From NCBI GenBank assembly GCA_016297645.1, contig JAEDGF010000010.1, positions 1 through 36,751 of the forward strand: 36,751 nt of DNA, read 5' to 3'. Made by a program: the position numbers and the translations under genes. The notes under the pieces were generated by a model, which saw only the letters and a program-made list of their open reading frames with translations, did not search any database and was not told the origin of the DNA. This document shows positions 1-8,244 of this stretch, in pieces (within the stretch, counting starts at the first letter, position 1; each line of letters starts with the position of its first letter). This DNA is from Clostridiaceae bacterium (GTDB lineage Bacteria; Bacillota; Clostridia; Oscillospirales; Acutalibacteraceae).

Positions 1-2859
1 GCCGGCTGGAACACCGCCTCCGACGGTACCGGCACTGCGTATGATGACAAAGCAGAGGTCATCAACCTCACCACAGGTAAAGTTGATGTTGTCCTCTATG
101 CTCAGTGGAAAAAGGATGCCAACGGAAACGGCATCCCCGATGAAAACGAAACTCCGCGGAATGTAACATATGCTGCATCGAACGGCGGTTCGCTCAACGG
201 AAACACGAGCGAAAAGGTTCTTGACGGCATGAAGCCCGTCAATGTTCCCGCTCCTCAGGCAGACACCGGTTATGCATTCCGCTTCTGGACTCTTGCGGAC
301 GGAACAAAAGTTGTTCCCGCCGATACGGTCATCAAAGCCGATACGCACTTTACCGCAGTATTCGGCGTTGACGAAAACCACAACGGCACGGCAGACGAGG
401 ACGAGGGCAAATTCACCGTAACATATGATATGAACGGCTCGAAGGTGACTGAGCTTGTCCTTGCGGGACTTGCTCCGGCTGCCGTTCCCGGCAAAGATAA
501 GGCAAACGAAACCAAGCCCGACGGCAAGTGCTTCGCTTACTGGACTCTTGACGGCGAAAAGGTTGATCCTTCGACTGTTACCGTAAACGGCGATATCACA
601 TTCACCGCAGTTTATGCGGAGGACCTCAACGGCAACGAGATTCCCGACGGTGACGAAGCTCACTGCACCGTTTCCTTCGACAAGGGCGCGCACGGTACTC
701 TTACCGGCACCACGACAATAACGGTCGTTAAGAATCTCGCATACAGCACCTCGTGGGAACCCACCGTAACTCCCGACAAGGGCTATATGTTCAAGGGCTG
801 GGACAATGTCCCCGAAAAGATAACCGAAGATGTTGTTATCACCGCTCTGTACGGCGAGGATAAGAACGGCAACGGCAAGGAGGACGGCACCGAGGACGAT
901 CCGTTCTACACCGTGACATTTGTTGATTGGGACGGCACCGAGCTTAAAACGGTATCCGTACTCAACGGAATGTCGGCAGCCGACGAAGCTCCCACCGGAC
1001 TTACCCGTGACTACGGCAGCGAAAACCACTATTCATTCAGCGGTTGGGATAAGGATATTACCGATATCCATGGCTCTCTTACCGTTACCGCACAGTACAC
1101 CTCCGAAGCTCATACCTACGGCGAGTGGAAGGAAACCACCGCACCTACCTGCACAGAGGAAGGCGAAAAGGTTCGCGAATGCGAATGCGGCGCTTCCGAA
1201 ACAGCGGAGGTAGGCGCACTCGGACACGATTGGGGCGAGTGGACTGAAACAAAGAAAGCCACCTGCACCGAGAAGGGAGAGGAAACCAGAACCTGTCAGC
1301 GCGACAAGTGCGGCGAAACCGAAACCCGTCCGACCGACCTTGCAAAGCATACTCCCGGCGACGCAGTCAATGAGAATATCGTTCCCGCGACCTGCGAAAC
1401 CGACGGCTCGCATGACGAAGTTGTTAAATGCTCCGTCTGCGGTGCTGAAATCAGCAGAGAAACCGTAAAGGACAAAGCAACCGGACACAAGGCGGAAGTC
1501 GTTCCCGGTAAGGAAGCGACCTGCACCGAAACCGGACTTACCGCAGGCGAGAAGTGCTCCGTATGCGGCAAGGAGCTTAAAGCTCAGGAGGTAACTCCCG
1601 CACTCGGACACGATTGGGGCGAGTGGGCTGAAACAAAGAAAGCCACCTGCACCGAGAAGGGCGAGGAAACCAGAACCTGTCAGCGCGACAAGTGCGGCGA
1701 AACCGAAACCCGTCCGACCGACCTTGCAAAGCACACTCCCGGCGACGCAGTCAATGAGAACATCGTTCCCGCGACCTGCGAAACCGACGGCTCGCATGAA
1801 GAGGTTGTTAAATGCTCCGTCTGCGGTACGGAAATCAGCAGAACGACCGTGACCGACAAGGCAATCGGTCACAAGTACGGCGAGTGGACAGTCGTAACGC
1901 CTGCCACCTGCACCGAAGAGGGTCTTGAAAAGAGAGTATGTGCAAACAACGCAGCTCATTTCCAAACCCGTGCGATACCCGTTGCAGAGCATACCGAAAA
2001 GACCGTTCCCGGTAAGGAAGCAACCTGCACCGAGCCCGGTATGACGGACGCAAAGGTCTGCGAGAAGTGCGGCAAGACGCTGGTCGAAGCAACCGAAATT
2101 CCCGCTCTCGGTCATGACTGGGGCGATTGGAAAGTAACCGTTGCTCCCACATATACCTCCACCGGTACGGCAATGCGTGAATGCTCGCGCTGCGGCAAGA
2201 CGGAGGAGAAGGAGCTTCCGGCTTACGACCACACAAACGATCATCTTGAAATCATTGCTCCTGATGTTGTCCGCGCGGGAACCGAAGTCGATATCAAGGC
2301 GATGAGAATGCCTGCTGAAACACTCGAAGCGAACGCACAGTGGACTTCAAGCGACGATTCGATACTGACCTATTTCAACGGCAAGTTCTACGCGTTCGCG
2401 GAAGGTACCGTTACACTCACGGCTGTTACCGCCGACGGTACATTGAAGGCTGAAAAGGTCATCACCGTTCTCGCTGTCGACTACGGCAATGCAAGAATAA
2501 TCAAGTTCCAGAATATGCGTAAGATGGACTATACCGTTGCAGGCTTCTACAAGGTATACAACGACGGTGCGATTTACTGGTCACGCACAAGCGAATGTCC
2601 GTTTACCGTATACACATACTCGAACTTCAATTACCCCGACTTCATTGTTTACCTCGACGGCAGAGCAATCGAAGCCGACGAAAACGGAATTTATCACATC
2701 CCGGCAGGCACAAAGAATGTTGTAGTTTCTATTGCCGGCGCAACAACGGATACTGATAAACCCGACGACGGCTCAGGCTCAACGGGAAGCAAGGTTTCCT
2801 TCTGGGAGCTTATAGTTCGCTTCTTCAAAAAGCTGTTCTCGATTTTCAAGAGAAAATAA
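1..2859 (+). CDS. Large secreted/surface repeat protein (InlB-type B-repeats, CxxC repeats), 5' truncated
   Basis: The reading frame is open from base 1, so the gene begins upstream; the ATG at 229 is internal, because residues 1-76 already encode a typical B-repeat (GWNTASDGTGTAY ... VLYAQW). The 952 visible residues comprise: beta-grasp B-repeats (about 1-370) separated by four calcium-type loops of form DxNxNGxxDxxE (near residues 39, 124, 208 and 289); nine repeats of about 38-42 residues with pattern (A/P)TCTExG...CxxCG (about 370-750), the last lacking its first Cys; an Ig-like Big_2-type domain (about 755-830); a Gly/Ser/Asp linker; and an amphipathic C-terminus (FWELIVRFFKKLFSIFKRK). 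There is no LPXTG motif. Family knowledge suggests an exported adhesin-like or wall-associated protein. Ligand and anchoring are unknown. Repeat architecture is clear; function is inferred. Confidence 0.85.
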   Translation, partial: AGWNTASDGTGTAYDDKAEVINLTTGKVDVVLYAQWKKDANGNGIPDENETPRNVTYAASNGGSLNGNTSEKVLDGMKPVNVPAPQADTGYAFRFWTLADGTKVVPADTVIKADTHFTAVFGVDENHNGTADEDEGKFTVTYDMNGSKVTELVLAGLAPAAVPGKDKANETKPDGKCFAYWTLDGEKVDPSTVTVNGDITFTAVYAEDLNGNEIPDGDEAHCTVSFDKGAHGTLTGTTTITVVKNLAYSTSWEPTVTPDKGYMFKGWDNVPEKITEDVVITALYGEDKNGNGKEDGTEDDPFYTVTFVDWDGTELKTVSVLNGMSAADEAPTGLTRDYGSENHYSFSGWDKDITDIHGSLTVTAQYTSEAHTYGEWKETTAPTCTEEGEKVRECECGASETAEVGALGHDWGEWTETKKATCTEKGEETRTCQRDKCGETETRPTDLAKHTPGDAVNENIVPATCETDGSHDEVVKCSVCGAEISRETVKDKATGHKAEVVPGKEATCTETGLTAGEKCSVCGKELKAQEVTPALGHDWGEWAETKKATCTEKGEETRTCQRDKCGETETRPTDLAKHTPGDAVNENIVPATCETDGSHEEVVKCSVCGTEISRTTVTDKAIGHKYGEWTVVTPATCTEEGLEKRVCANNAAHFQTRAIPVAEHTEKTVPGKEATCTEPGMTDAKVCEKCGKTLVEATEIPALGHDWGDWKVTVAPTYTSTGTAMRECSRCGKTEEKELPAYDHTNDHLEIIAPDVVRAGTEVDIKAMRMPAETLEANAQWTSSDDSILTYFNGKFYAFAEGTVTLTAVTADGTLKAEKVITVLAVDYGNARIIKFQNMRKMDYTVAGFYKVYNDGAIYWSRTSECPFTVYTYSNFNYPDFIVYLDGRAIEADENGIYHIPAGTKNVVVSIAGATTDTDKPDDGSGSTGSKVSFWELIVRFFKKLFSIFKRK
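1216..1843 (+). repeat. Two near-identical ~244-bp direct repeats inside the surface protein
   Basis: Bases 1216-1459 recur at 1600-1843, offset by 384 bp (128 codons, frame kept), with only a handful of substitutions. Each copy encodes one ALGHDWGEW segment plus two Cys repeats. The neighbouring Cys repeats are much more diverged at DNA level, so this is a recent in-frame segmental duplication. Confidence 0.9.
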
Positions 2860-2880
2860 AATGACGGCTTAAATAATCCT

Positions 2881-2955
2881 GCGCGGGAGCTTTGCCTGAC
2901 GGCGAGCTTCCCGCGCCCGCAAGGGGAGGTAAAGAACTCGGTTCTTTACCTCCCC
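2881..2955. terminator. Two strong hairpins between convergent genes
   Basis: Bases 2881-2916 form a GC-rich stem (GCGCGGGAGC with GCTTCCCGCGC, one bulge). Bases 2923-2937 pair perfectly with 2941-2955 (15 bp, loop TCG). They lie between the ends of the surface-protein gene (+) and dpaB (-), so transcription stop or mRNA 3'-end protection from both sides is likely. Neither stem is followed by a clear T-run, so intrinsic termination is not certain. Confidence 0.5.
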
Positions 2956-2981
2956 TGAAATATACTTTATGACAGTTTTGC

Positions 2982-3026
2982 TTTTCACGGTTTTTGAAAG
3001 GTGTGTTTTTTTGTTGACCGTGAAAA
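2982..3026. repeat. 10-bp inverted repeat downstream of dpaB
   Basis: TTTTCACGGT at 2982-2991 is repeated inverted as ACCGTGAAAA at 3017-3026, with a 25-nt T-rich loop on the + strand. It starts about 25 bp past the dpaB stop and could serve as its 3' hairpin. No more can be said. Confidence 0.4.
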
Positions 3027-3051
3027 TATTTCCGAGTGCTTTCAGCCCGGT

Positions 3052-3621
3052 TTATAATACGATCGGCTGTATCTGTTTGCCCGAAAGCGCGTTTATGAGC
3101 GTATCTCCCGTCTTTGAAAAATCGGCTACGATTGAAGTGGGCTTCCCGTCGGGATCGTCCTGACGGTAGGGGACAAAGAATATGTTCTTGTAGTTGAGAA
3201 GCGAACCGATGTTTTTCGCCGCGCCTGCGAGAGCGTCGTTCGTTGAAACCGCTATGATGAGCGGACGGGCATTGCGCAAATGCGATTTTGCCGCAAGAGT
3301 AACGGGCGTGTCGGCAATTCCGGCTGCGAGCTTTGCGAGTGTGTTCCCCGTGCAAGGCTCGATTATGAGCGCGTCCAAGAGCTTTTTCGGGCCTATCGGC
3401 TCGGCTTCGGTGAGTGTGGCTATCGTTTTTCTGCCGCAGATACTTTCTATCTCGTCAACAAAGCCGCGTGCGGAGCCGAAGCGCGTATCCGTGCCGTAAG
3501 CGTTGTAGCTCATTATCGGGATGATGTCATATTCCTCCGACAGTTCCTTTATTACCGGAATGACTCTTTTGAAAGTGCAAAAGGAACCGCACAGAGCGAA
3601 GCCTACCTGTTTTCTGTTCAT
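3052..3621 (-). CDS. dpaB: Dipicolinate synthase subunit B (flavoprotein-like)
   Basis: This 189-residue protein matches the SpoVFB/DpaB family. It opens with a flavoprotein-type Rossmann segment (VGFALCGSFCTFKRVIPVI) and carries EPCTGNTLAKLAAGIADTPV and a NARPLIIAVSTNDAL segment typical of the family. With DpaA it makes dipicolinic acid in the mother cell from the dihydrodipicolinate branch of lysine synthesis; dipicolinate then loads the spore core as its calcium salt. Its ATG overlaps the dpaA stop (ATGA at 3618-3621), so the two are translationally coupled. Length and order are as expected. Its presence indicates a spore-forming host. In Bacillus subtilis the operon continues with asd-dapG-dapA; here it stops after dpaB. 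Confidence 0.93.
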   Translation of the reverse strand: MNRKQVGFALCGSFCTFKRVIPVIKELSEEYDIIPIMSYNAYGTDTRFGSARGFVDEIESICGRKTIATLTEAEPIGPKKLLDALIIEPCTGNTLAKLAAGIADTPVTLAAKSHLRNARPLIIAVSTNDALAGAAKNIGSLLNYKNIFFVPYRQDDPDGKPTSIVADFSKTGDTLINALSGKQIQPIVL

Positions 3622-4490
3622 ACTGCACCTCCCGAGAGTTTTTTTACTATTGCGTCCGCAACGGCGTCCCCGGCGGAAACGGGAGAGGTCTTCCCGGGCA
3701 GCGAAAACGCTTTAATTACGGTGAAGCCCTTTTTCTTTGCCTTTTCAAAATCCACTCCGTAGGGCGCGGACGCGGTTTCTATGATGACCGTATCGGGCGA
3801 GAGGGCGTTCAGCGCCTCGTCGCCGAGTATCTGCACCGGGACGGTGTTTACAAGACAGTCGAAATTCCTTTTTTCACAGCAAAAGCTCTGTATCTCCGCA
3901 GTTTTTAAGCCCGCGCACTCGGCTTTCGTGAGTTGCTCGGGCGAACGCGCGAACACCGTCACCTGTGCACCGAGCGCCTTTAACACCTTGGCGGTAAAAT
4001 ATCCTATTCTGCCGTAACCCGTTACGGCGACTTTCATTCCGAAAACCGTTTTCGGAATTTTATCCGTTATTATTCCCAATACTCCCTCTGCTGTAAGCAG
4101 GGCGTTTTTTATCAGAAGCGATTGAAATTTATAGTAATCATAAAATTCACAGCCCGAATCGGCAAGTGCCCGTTCAAGCTGCCGCGAGCCCATTCCGTAA
4201 AAAACTTTTTTTTCGGGTGTAATCTGATTCGTTATTTCCGAAAGCGGAATTTCCCTGTCGCAAAAGGGAGCGTTGAGGAGCCGTCCGTTTTTGCTTACCG
4301 GCAGGGGCAAAACTATAATATCGGCGGACATTGCTTTTTTAAGGTCGTCGGTTTTCCCGAGCGCGGCGTTGTCGTCGCTTAATTCAAAGCCGAATAAAAG
4401 CGTTTTGTAGCCCCTTGCCCTGAGTTTTTCGGCGCAGTATATCTGACGGGAATCGCCGCCGATAACCGCAGCCGTTTCAACATTGGTCAC
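3618..4490 (-). CDS. dpaA: Dipicolinate synthase subunit A
   Basis: This 290-residue protein is the SpoVFA/DpaA oxidoreductase subunit. It has an N-terminal domain (AAVIGGDSRQIYCAEKL) and an NAD(P)-binding Rossmann fold near residues 150-185 with VAVTGYGRIG (GxGxxG), followed by VNTVPVQIL and IIETASAPYGVD, typical of the family. I place the start at the GTG at 4490: it follows a GAGGAGG ribosome site by about 8 nt and leads straight into the conserved N-terminus. An upstream ATG at 4526 would add 12 unsupported residues and include the ribosome site as codons. It is first in a two-gene operon with dpaB and divergent from ileS. Mother-cell sigma control is expected from family knowledge. Confidence 0.93.
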   Translation of the reverse strand: MTNVETAAVIGGDSRQIYCAEKLRARGYKTLLFGFELSDDNAALGKTDDLKKAMSADIIVLPLPVSKNGRLLNAPFCDREIPLSEITNQITPEKKVFYGMGSRQLERALADSGCEFYDYYKFQSLLIKNALLTAEGVLGIITDKIPKTVFGMKVAVTGYGRIGYFTAKVLKALGAQVTVFARSPEQLTKAECAGLKTAEIQSFCCEKRNFDCLVNTVPVQILGDEALNALSPDTVIIETASAPYGVDFEKAKKKGFTVIKAFSLPGKTSPVSAGDAVADAIVKKLSGGAV

Positions 4491-4510
4491 TTTAATCTCC
4501 TCCTCAATAC

Positions 4511-4536
4511 ATGATATGAGGAACACAGAAAACCGT
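4511..4536 (-). promoter_or_regulatory. Possible SigK/SigE-like promoter for dpaA
   Basis: Reading the minus strand, AC (4536-4535) is followed after 16 nt by CATATCAT (4518-4511), close to the sporulation SigK pattern AC-N16/17-CATANNNTA but with the last A missing. The predicted start point falls at the edge of the ribosome site, leaving a very short leader. The fit to a sporulation gene is suggestive only. Confidence 0.35.
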
Positions 4537-4543
4537 CACCCGT

Positions 4544-4559
4544 GTTTTTGCGCAAAAAC
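4544..4559. repeat. Perfect 16-bp palindrome between dpaA and ileS
   Basis: GTTTTTGCGCAAAAAC is a perfect palindrome lying just upstream of the candidate dpaA promoter and about 55 bp before the ileS -35 box. It could be an operator or simply a hairpin. A further nested pair of hairpins (GCGGT-4-ACCGC inside GTGCGG...CCGCAC) occupies 4572-4596. Confidence 0.5.
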
Positions 4560-4612
4560 GGCAGCTTTACGGTGCGGTTTTTACCGCTTTCCGCACAAAA
4601 AGCTAAAAATGC

Positions 4613-4641
4613 TTGACAAAACCCGGCTTCTATTCTAAAAT
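4613..4641 (+). promoter_or_regulatory. SigA-type promoter of the ileS T-box transcript
   Basis: TTGACA at 4613-4618, a 17-bp spacer, then TAAAAT at 4636-4641. An overlapping TATAAT at 4641-4646 would need a 22-bp spacer and is less likely. The start point is expected near 4648, just before the T-box leader. Confidence 0.8.
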
Positions 4642-4647
4642 ATAATG

Positions 4648-4885
4648 CGTAGTAAAAAGACCGTGAAAAAGAGAGTAGCCGTTTGCAAACGCCTCAGAGA
4701 GTGGGGAAGGGTGCGATCCCCATGCAAGTAGCCTTCGGTGAAGATCACTTTGGAGTCGCCGTCCCGAAATTCAGTAAGGGCGGACGGACGCTCACCGTTA
4801 TCGGGGCAGCATATGAATGTATGTGATAGGTGGTTTATAAACGATGGCTTTCGTCCTATTGCGGACGGGAGGCTTTTTTATTTCT
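4648..4885 (+). promoter_or_regulatory. T-box riboswitch (isoleucine) controlling ileS
   Basis: The leader shows T-box landmarks in order: a stem-I AGTAG internal-loop side (about 4674-4678), the distal CAGAGAG bulge, the GGTGCGA distal loop between GGGG/CCCC, a specifier loop GAAG-ATC-AC with Ile codon ATC at 4744-4746, and the T-box itself (ATAGGTGGTTTATAAACGA, 4826-4844). UGGU at 4831-4834 would pair with the acceptor end of a tRNA whose discriminator base is A, as in tRNA-Ile. ATAGG/CCTAT closes the antiterminator; the competing terminator is CGTCC-6-GGACG extended through GGAGGC into TTTTTT (4852-4880). Uncharged tRNA-Ile should favour readthrough into ileS. The exact stem-I pairing around the specifier was judged by eye. 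Confidence 0.88.
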
Positions 4886-4952
4886 CCGCGTTCCCGGTGT
4901 TTCGGAAAAATCCGACATGAACCGGCGCGGTATAAAACGGAGGTAAACAGGA

Positions 4953-7900
4953 ATGTACAAAAAGGTTTCTACCGACCTGAACTTTGTTCAGCGTGAAAAG
5001 ATCGTTGAAGAATTCTGGCGTGAAAACCATATCTTCGAAAAGAGCATGGACACACGCAAAAAAGGCAAGTCGTATGTCTTTTACGACGGTCCCCCCACGG
5101 CAAACGGCAAGCCGCATATCGGTCATGTCCTCACCCGTGTCATAAAGGATATGATCCCGCGCTACCGCACCATGAAGGGCTATATGGTTCCCCGTAAAGC
5201 CGGTTGGGATACGCACGGTCTGCCCGTTGAGATAGAGGTCGAAAAGCTCCTCGGACTTGACGGCAAAGAGCAGATAGAGAAATACGGTATCGCTCCCTTC
5301 ATCGAAAAGTGCAAGGAGAGCGTGTGGAAATATAAGGGAATGTGGGAGGATTTCTCCTGCACGGTCGGCTTTTGGGCTGACATGGACAACCCTTATGTAA
5401 CATATCACAACGACTATATCGAGTCCGAGTGGTGGGCGCTTAAAACGATATGGGACAAGGGACTTCTTTACAAGGGTTTCAAAATAGTTCCCTATTGTCC
5501 CCGCTGCGGAACTCCGCTGTCCTCGCACGAGGTCGCACAGGGCTACAAGACCGTTAAGGAGCGCTCGGCAGTCGTTCGCTTCAAGGTCAAGGGCGAGGAC
5601 GCATATTTCCTCGCATGGACAACTACTCCCTGGACACTCCCCTCGAATGTCGCGCTCTGCGTAAACCCCGAAAGCGACTATTGCAAGGTCAAAGCGGCTG
5701 ACGGCTACACATATTATATGGCTCAGGCGCTTCTCGATAAGGTTCTCTCTCCGCTTGCCAAGGACGGCGAAAAGGCGTACGAGATACTCGAAACCGTAAA
5801 GGGTAAGGATCTTGAATACAGAGAATACGAGCCTCTTTTCAAATGCACCGGCGATTATGTCGCAAAACAGGGCAAAAAGGGTCATTATATAACCTGTGAC
5901 GGTTATGTCACTCTCACTGACGGTACGGGAATAGTCCATATCGCTCCGGCGTTCGGTGAGGACGATGCAAATGTTGGCAGAAAATACGACCTGCCGTTTG
6001 TCCAGTTCGTCGATTCAAAGGGCGATATGACAGCCGAAACCCCCTATGCCGGTATGTTCGTCAAGGACGCGGACAAGCCCATTCTTATCGATCTCGAAAA
6101 GGACGGCAAGCTCTTTGACGCACCGAAGTTTGAGCATGACTATCCCCACTGCTGGCGCTGCGACACGCCCCTAATCTACTACGCAAGAGAATCGTGGTTC
6201 ATAAAGATGACTGCGGTACGCGACGACCTTGTCCGTAACAACAACATGATCCACTGGATGCCCGAGAGCATAGGCAAAGGACGCTTCGGCAACTTTATCG
6301 AAAATGTTCAGGACTGGGGTCTTTCCCGTAACCGTTACTGGGGAACTCCTCTCAATATTTGGGAGTGCGAATGCGGCTGCCGCCACGCGATAGGCAGTAT
6401 TGCCGAGCTTAAAGAGATGAGCGACAACTGCCCCGATGATATTGAGCTTCACCGCCCATACATCGATGCAGTCACCATAAAATGTCCCGAGTGCGGCAAG
6501 CAGATGAAGCGCGTCCCCGAGGTTATCGACTGCTGGTTCGATTCCGGCTCCATGCCGTTTGCCCAGCACCACTATCCGTTTGAAAACAAAGAGCTTTTCG
6601 AGAGTCAGTTCCCGGCGGATTTCATCTCCGAAGCCGTCGATCAGACGCGCGGCTGGTTCTATTCGCTCCACGCGATATCAACGCTTCTGTTCAATAAGCC
6701 CTGCTTTAAGAATGTTATCGTTCTCGGCCATGTTCAGGACGAAAACGGACAGAAGATGTCTAAATCGAAGGGCAACGCCGTTGACCCGTTCGACGCACTC
6801 CAAAAGTACGGCGCGGACGCTATCCGCTGGTATTTCTACACCAACTCCGCTCCGTGGCTTCCGAACCGCTTCCACGGAAAAGCCGTTGAGGAGGGTCAGC
6901 GCAAGTTCATGGGTACTCTTTGGAACACCTATGCTTTCTATGTCCTCTATGCGAATATAGATAACTTCGACCCCACAAAGTACACGATAAATTACGACGA
7001 GCTTAATGTAATGGACAAGTGGCTCCTTTCGCGCCTTAATTCCACCGTTAAAGCAGTCGATGATCACCTTGACAACTACCGTATTCCCGAAGCGGCAAAG
7101 GCTCTCGATTCCTTCGTCGACGAGATGTCTAACTGGTATGTCCGCCGCGGCAGAGAGCGTTATTGGGTACAGGGACTTCCGCAGAACAAGATAGACGCAT
7201 ACATGGTGCTTTACACCGCGCTCGTTACTATATGCAAGGCTGCCGCCCCCATGATTCCGTTCATGACCGAGGAAATTTATCAGAATCTCGTAAGAAGCGT
7301 TGATAAGAATGCGCCCGAGAGCATCCACCTGTGCGATTATCCCGTTGTTAACGAAGCGTGGATTGATCCCGAACTTGAAGCCGCAATGGACGAGGTTCTC
7401 AGCGTTGTCGTTCTCGGCAGAGCAGCAAGAAACGGCGCGAACATCAAGAACAGACAACCCCTTGCAAACATAACCGTAGTCACCGACAAGATACTCGGCA
7501 AGCAGTATACCGATATTATCAGGGACGAGCTGAATGTAAAGGAAGTTATTTTCACCGATTCGGCAAACGGACTCGTTTCGTATTTGTTCAAGCCGCAGCT
7601 TAAAACGCTCGGCCCGAAGTACGGTAAACAGCTCGGCGAAATCCGCACGCTTCTTGCTTCTCTCGACGGCGCAGCGGCAAAGAAGGAGCTTGACGAAAAG
7701 GGCTTCATCACACTCGCTCTTTCTACGGGCAATGTCGAGCTTACGGCAGACGATCTGCTTATTTCGGCAGAGCAGCTTGAAAATTCCTTCGCCGTTACAG
7801 ACAACGGCTACACCATCGCTCTCGACACCGAGCTTACCGATGAACTTATTGCGGAGGGCTTTGTCCGTGAGATAATCTCGAAGATTCAGACGATGCGCAA

Positions 7901-8102
7901 GGAAGCCGATTTCAATGTCACCGACCATATCGCCGTCACCATTCGGGGCAGCGAAAAACTCGAAAAGATTATCGGCGGCAAGCTGAACGATATCGCAGGC
8001 GATGTCCTTGCCGACACCGTAGAGCTGGCTTCTCCCGACGGAATCGTCAAAGAGTGGGATATCAACGGCGAAAAGGCAGTCATCGGCGTAAAGGTCGTAT
8101 AA
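4953..8102 (+). CDS. ileS: Isoleucyl-tRNA synthetase, type-2 (eukaryote-like)
   Basis: This 1049-residue cytosolic class I synthetase charges tRNA-Ile. HIGH is at residues 55-58 in GPPTANGKPHIGHV, followed by WDTHGLPVEIEVEK. The editing (CP1) domain follows with TTTPWTLPSN, and KMSKS is at 601-605. Two CxxC zinc-type pairs occur (YCPRCG near 185; CPECGK near 512). The THGLPVEIEVEK form of the N-terminus and the length resemble the IleRS2 group rather than the E. coli-like IleRS1 group; IleRS2 enzymes are known for natural insensitivity to mupirocin, which is an inference here. The gene has its own promoter and T-box, a GGAGG ribosome site just upstream, and appears monocistronic. Confidence 0.96.
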   Translation: MYKKVSTDLNFVQREKIVEEFWRENHIFEKSMDTRKKGKSYVFYDGPPTANGKPHIGHVLTRVIKDMIPRYRTMKGYMVPRKAGWDTHGLPVEIEVEKLLGLDGKEQIEKYGIAPFIEKCKESVWKYKGMWEDFSCTVGFWADMDNPYVTYHNDYIESEWWALKTIWDKGLLYKGFKIVPYCPRCGTPLSSHEVAQGYKTVKERSAVVRFKVKGEDAYFLAWTTTPWTLPSNVALCVNPESDYCKVKAADGYTYYMAQALLDKVLSPLAKDGEKAYEILETVKGKDLEYREYEPLFKCTGDYVAKQGKKGHYITCDGYVTLTDGTGIVHIAPAFGEDDANVGRKYDLPFVQFVDSKGDMTAETPYAGMFVKDADKPILIDLEKDGKLFDAPKFEHDYPHCWRCDTPLIYYARESWFIKMTAVRDDLVRNNNMIHWMPESIGKGRFGNFIENVQDWGLSRNRYWGTPLNIWECECGCRHAIGSIAELKEMSDNCPDDIELHRPYIDAVTIKCPECGKQMKRVPEVIDCWFDSGSMPFAQHHYPFENKELFESQFPADFISEAVDQTRGWFYSLHAISTLLFNKPCFKNVIVLGHVQDENGQKMSKSKGNAVDPFDALQKYGADAIRWYFYTNSAPWLPNRFHGKAVEEGQRKFMGTLWNTYAFYVLYANIDNFDPTKYTINYDELNVMDKWLLSRLNSTVKAVDDHLDNYRIPEAAKALDSFVDEMSNWYVRRGRERYWVQGLPQNKIDAYMVLYTALVTICKAAAPMIPFMTEEIYQNLVRSVDKNAPESIHLCDYPVVNEAWIDPELEAAMDEVLSVVVLGRAARNGANIKNRQPLANITVVTDKILGKQYTDIIRDELNVKEVIFTDSANGLVSYLFKPQLKTLGPKYGKQLGEIRTLLASLDGAAAKKELDEKGFITLALSTGNVELTADDLLISAEQLENSFAVTDNGYTIALDTELTDELIAEGFVREIISKIQTMRKEADFNVTDHIAVTIRGSEKLEKIIGGKLNDIAGDVLADTVELASPDGIVKEWDINGEKAVIGVKVV

Positions 8103-8119
8103 TTGCCGTAAAAAAAAGT

Positions 8120-8148
8120 TTGACACTTTTTAGCTGAAATGTTATACT
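8120..8148 (+). promoter_or_regulatory. SigA-type promoter of the secreted nuclease/phosphatase-fold gene
   Basis: TTGACA (8120-8125), 17-bp spacer, TATACT (8143-8148). The start point is expected near 8155, so the gene is not simply read through from ileS. Confidence 0.8.
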
Positions 8149-8150
8149 TT

Positions 8151-8204
8151 AAGAGGACAGGGCTTTGTTCTGTCCTCTTAGTCATATGGGGAGGTTTTCC
8201 CCAT
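8151..8204 (+). other. Two hairpins at the 5' end of the leader mRNA
   Basis: AAGAGGACAG (8151-8160) pairs perfectly with CTGTCCTCTT (8170-8179). A second stem, ATGGGG (8186-8191) with CCCCAT (8199-8204), follows. Because the predicted start point is near 8155, most of the first stem would cap the transcript's 5' end. Neither has a T-run. They could stabilise the mRNA, or the first could be the ileS 3' hairpin. Confidence 0.5.
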
Positions 8205-8244
8205 TCCTAAAAAATAAGGGTGCATTCCCGAGAGAGGAACAAAA

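Noticed and set aside
1033..2244. A 403-codon open frame on the minus strand inside the surface-protein gene
   Set aside because: It mirrors the Cys repeats of the + strand gene, has no ribosome site and encodes a low-complexity, repeat-derived sequence.
4490..4526. ATG start for dpaA at 4526
   Set aside because: It would translate the ribosome site itself (GAGGAGG); the GTG at 4490 fits spacing and the family N-terminus.
4641..4646. TATAAT as the -10 box of ileS
   Set aside because: It would need a 22-bp spacer from TTGACA; TAAAAT at 4636-4641 gives 17 bp.
6678..8126. A 482-codon open frame on the minus strand across ileS
   Set aside because: It is the antisense of a conserved synthetase gene; codon bias of the real gene keeps this frame open by chance.
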